Below are positions 62,189 through 64,000 of a stretch of DNA of 64,000 nucleotides, in pieces. The translations under genes and the position numbers were made by a program. Position 1 is the stretch's first letter, and every line of letters begins with the position of its first letter. Source of the DNA: Flavobacterium soyangense (GTDB lineage: Bacteria; Bacteroidota; Bacteroidia; Flavobacteriales; Flavobacteriaceae); assembly GCF_015277675.1 (NCBI RefSeq), contig NZ_JADHEC010000016.1:1-64000 (forward strand), written 5' to 3'. Under the pieces are notes generated by a model, which was given only the letters and a program-made list of their open reading frames with translations, had not been told where the DNA came from and did not search any database.

Positions 62189-62418
62189 TAATTTTCTTGT
62201 GAGGGTTTCAGGATTTGGGTGTTTTTTATATTAATTTTTACCCTTTTCGCTATCCCCATTAAAACCGAACAATCTGTGTAGTATTCAAAATAATGCATAG
62301 ATGATGTTCCAATTGGATATGTTTCTCCAATACTTATTAAAGTACCGAATCCGTTTTCTTTAATAAATTGTTTGATAATCGATCGATCTGTTATTTTAAA
62401 TATTTCGGGTCTGTACAT
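62188..62418 (-). pseudogene. N-terminal fragment of an FMN-binding (PaiB-like) regulator
   Basis: The first 40 residues (MYRPEIFKITDRSIIKQFIK, then ENGFGTLISIGETYPIGTS) match the N-terminus of PaiB-type FMN-binding proteins. The rest (about residues 41-76) has no relation to PaiB and stops early. Together with the Crp fragment it marks a deletion scar where two unrelated genes were joined. Confidence 0.65.
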
Positions 62419-62420
62419 AT

Positions 62421-63236
62421 TTATAACTTCGATATTTCATTGATGATTTCGATCAATTTATCAGGCATACTAAAAAATGGCGAGTGGCTCGAAGCAATTT
62501 TATATACTTTCAAGCAAGGCATTTCCGCTAGCATTTTTTCTTGCAACCAAGGTGTTATTGCTCTATCTTCGGTACATTCAATATAATATCGTGGCACACT
62601 TCCATAATTTTCTTCTGTAAGTTTCAATTTTGCTTTTGCAGACTCTGTTGATTCGGGTAACAAAATAATGTTAGCCATTTGCGTAATGTCATCGGGGCAA
62701 TCGTGGTATAATCCTTCTTTATAAATTTCAGGTAAAAGCATAGAAGAAATAGTGCCATTGTAAGTAATGTGACCACCGAGAACTTCTTTTTCATCTAGTG
62801 CAAAATAGTCCTTGGCACATTTTCCATTAGCAACAAGTACCGCTGCTAAATAGATTAATTTTTCGATTTTCTTTGGTCGTAATTCTGCTAATTGTGAATT
62901 GAATATTCCGTTTTTGCTATGAGCCACTAGTATTACTTTTCCGGGAATACTATCAATAAGTTTGCACAATTGTTGAATTGTTGAATCAAATCGTACATTT
63001 TCTATTGGCGTTTTATCTCTTCCCATTCCTGGCAAATCAATGGAGTAAACAGTATGTCCTTGCTTTTCGAGTAAGGGCGTTACTTTGTACCAATTCCAAG
63101 CACTATGCCAAGAACCGTGAATGAGAATAAATGTTTTCTTTTCATTTTTGTTTTGAGCATTCATTTGAAATGGGTTAAAAAATAGTGTAACAATTAGCAA
63201 ACTTAGGGATGCTATTATGGCGTTCTTTAGTCTCAT
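62421..63236 (-). CDS. Secreted alpha/beta hydrolase (esterase)
   Basis: This 271-residue protein begins at ATG 63236 with a signal peptide (MRLKNAIIASLSLLIVTLFF, cleavage near MNAQ). It has the oxyanion motif LIHGSWHSAWNW, the nucleophile elbow VAHSKNGIF (Ser in HSKNG, a variant of GHSxGG), an acid in CTEDRAITPW, and the His in ASSHSPFFSMP. It resembles the plant-type methyl-esterase group. The substrate is unknown. Confidence 0.87.
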   Translation of the reverse strand: MRLKNAIIASLSLLIVTLFFNPFQMNAQNKNEKKTFILIHGSWHSAWNWYKVTPLLEKQGHTVYSIDLPGMGRDKTPIENVRFDSTIQQLCKLIDSIPGKVILVAHSKNGIFNSQLAELRPKKIEKLIYLAAVLVANGKCAKDYFALDEKEVLGGHITYNGTISSMLLPEIYKEGLYHDCPDDITQMANIILLPESTESAKAKLKLTEENYGSVPRYYIECTEDRAITPWLQEKMLAEMPCLKVYKIASSHSPFFSMPDKLIEIINEISKL

Positions 63237-63302
63237 TTTTTTTGACTTTATTATTAGATGCAAAAATCAAACTATTCGTGTAGCCATAAAACCCGAAACT
63301 TG

Positions 63303-64000
63303 CTAAATAACTTCGGAATGTGTTTTTATTCCTTCCCAACCAATAATGGCCGTTTTTCTAGTATTGCCCCACATATACCCGCCCAATATTCCTGTAGATT
63401 GAATTACTCGATGACAAGGGATTAAGAAAGCAACAGGATTGCTGCCAATTGCTGTTCCTACTGCTCTTGAAGCATTTGGTTTTTCGATTTTAGCGGCAAT
63501 AGCACCATAGGTTGTCAGTTGCCCCAAAGGAATTTTCAAAAGGGTTTGCCAAACTTTTAGTTGAAAATCGGTTCCTTTTAAGTGCAGTTTTATTTGATTT
63601 AATTTTGTCCAATCGTGAGTGAAAATATAAAGGGCATTTTGCTGAATTAAATCTACCATTTGTCTGAAATGGGCATTTGGAAAATGGTTTTGCATTGTTG
63701 AAAATGCCAAAGTTTCATTATCGGCAAATGCCATATAGCAAATTCCTTTGTCGGTAGGTGCTACTATAATATGTCCAAAAGGGCTCTCCGCAAAACTATA
63801 ATTTATACCTAAATTTTTCCCACCATTTTTGTATTCGGCGGGTGTCATTCCTTCTATATTTATAAACAAATCGTGCAATCGCCCTGTACCTGAAAGTCCT
63901 GTTTCGTAGGCTGTGTCAAAAAGCGTTGCTTGATTATCTTTTAATAAAGTTTTGGCATATTCTACGGTGGTATATTGCAAAAATTTTTTTGGACTTGTGC
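63303..64000 (-). CDS. ada: Methylated-DNA--protein-cysteine methyltransferase with AraC-like part (partial)
   Basis: The open frame continues beyond the window edge at 64000, so the 5' end is cut. The visible N-terminal part (FLQYTTVEYAKTLLKDNQAT, then TAYETGLSGTGRLHDLF) is the end of an AraC-like helix-turn-helix. The methyltransferase domain follows, with the acceptor Cys in FLIPCHRVIQ (near residue 193 of the visible part) and the Arg-finger helix ASRAVGTAIGSNP. It repairs O6-methylguanine and probably regulates its own gene. The ada symbol rests on domain order. Confidence 0.88.
   Translation of the reverse strand, partial: TSPKKFLQYTTVEYAKTLLKDNQATLFDTAYETGLSGTGRLHDLFINIEGMTPAEYKNGGKNLGINYSFAESPFGHIIVAPTDKGICYMAFADNETLAFSTMQNHFPNAHFRQMVDLIQQNALYIFTHDWTKLNQIKLHLKGTDFQLKVWQTLLKIPLGQLTTYGAIAAKIEKPNASRAVGTAIGSNPVAFLIPCHRVIQSTGILGGYMWGNTRKTAIIGWEGIKTHSEVI

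Overview
The window is a stretch of low-GC chromosome that looks like Flavobacterium or a close relative (Bacteroidota, Flavobacteriia). The signs are a CarB without its C-terminal allosteric domain, a DnaJ with only two zinc-finger repeats, GIN/PspC/PadR and LUD-CdsA-Psd gene neighbourhoods, an OstA-like LPS-export protein, promoters of the Bacteroidota form TTG-N18..21-TAnnTTTG, and many CTTTGCGG-type intergenic repeats. No rRNA, tRNA, CRISPR array or intact insertion sequence was seen.

Layout. 0.1-8.2 kb is a signalling and stress cluster: an AraC-type regulator, a very large hybrid histidine kinase with two near-identical PAS domains joined by ten 21-residue coiled-coil repeats, a single-domain response regulator, and small envelope and stress proteins (Fet4-like membrane protein, CsbD, beta-barrel, secreted proteins). 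Three loci here share a 42-bp upstream element at a fixed distance from the -7 box. 8.4-31 kb is mostly housekeeping: trxB, a PadR-PspC-GIN operon, grpE-dnaJ, a Na+-type ABC exporter, an NtrC-like regulator, a half DEAD-box protein, HAD phosphatase, ABC-F, pirin, rpmH and carB.

30.96-35.85 kb is an accessory island between carB and aroE. All its genes lie on the minus strand: a tyrosine recombinase that has lost its catalytic Tyr and its HxxR Arg, an XRE/ImmA metallopeptidase with a partner gene and two operator palindromes, a DJ-1/PfpI lipoprotein, and a decayed VOC gene. Two of these genes are followed by copies of a roughly 120-bp hairpin repeat, an arrangement like that of integron cassettes. 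35.9-53.8 kb returns to housekeeping: aroE, a TPR protein, class III aminotransferase, OstA, GH13 amylase, lipoprotein SOD, the acbP-psd-cdsA-LUD run, ftsH-rsfS, birA, pyrE, NUDIX and a DEAD-box helicase.

53.9-64 kb is a second accessory zone of small enzyme genes (DinB, GNAT, SnoaL-like, CPBP, methyltransferase, esterase, Ada/Ogt) mixed with broken or chimeric genes. It contains another repeat family whose CCRCTAAC core falls at gene ends. Together the two zones suggest an ORF-plus-hairpin cassette system that is decaying here. The sequence supports the repeats, the gene fragments and the catalytic losses directly; the mobility mechanism is inference.
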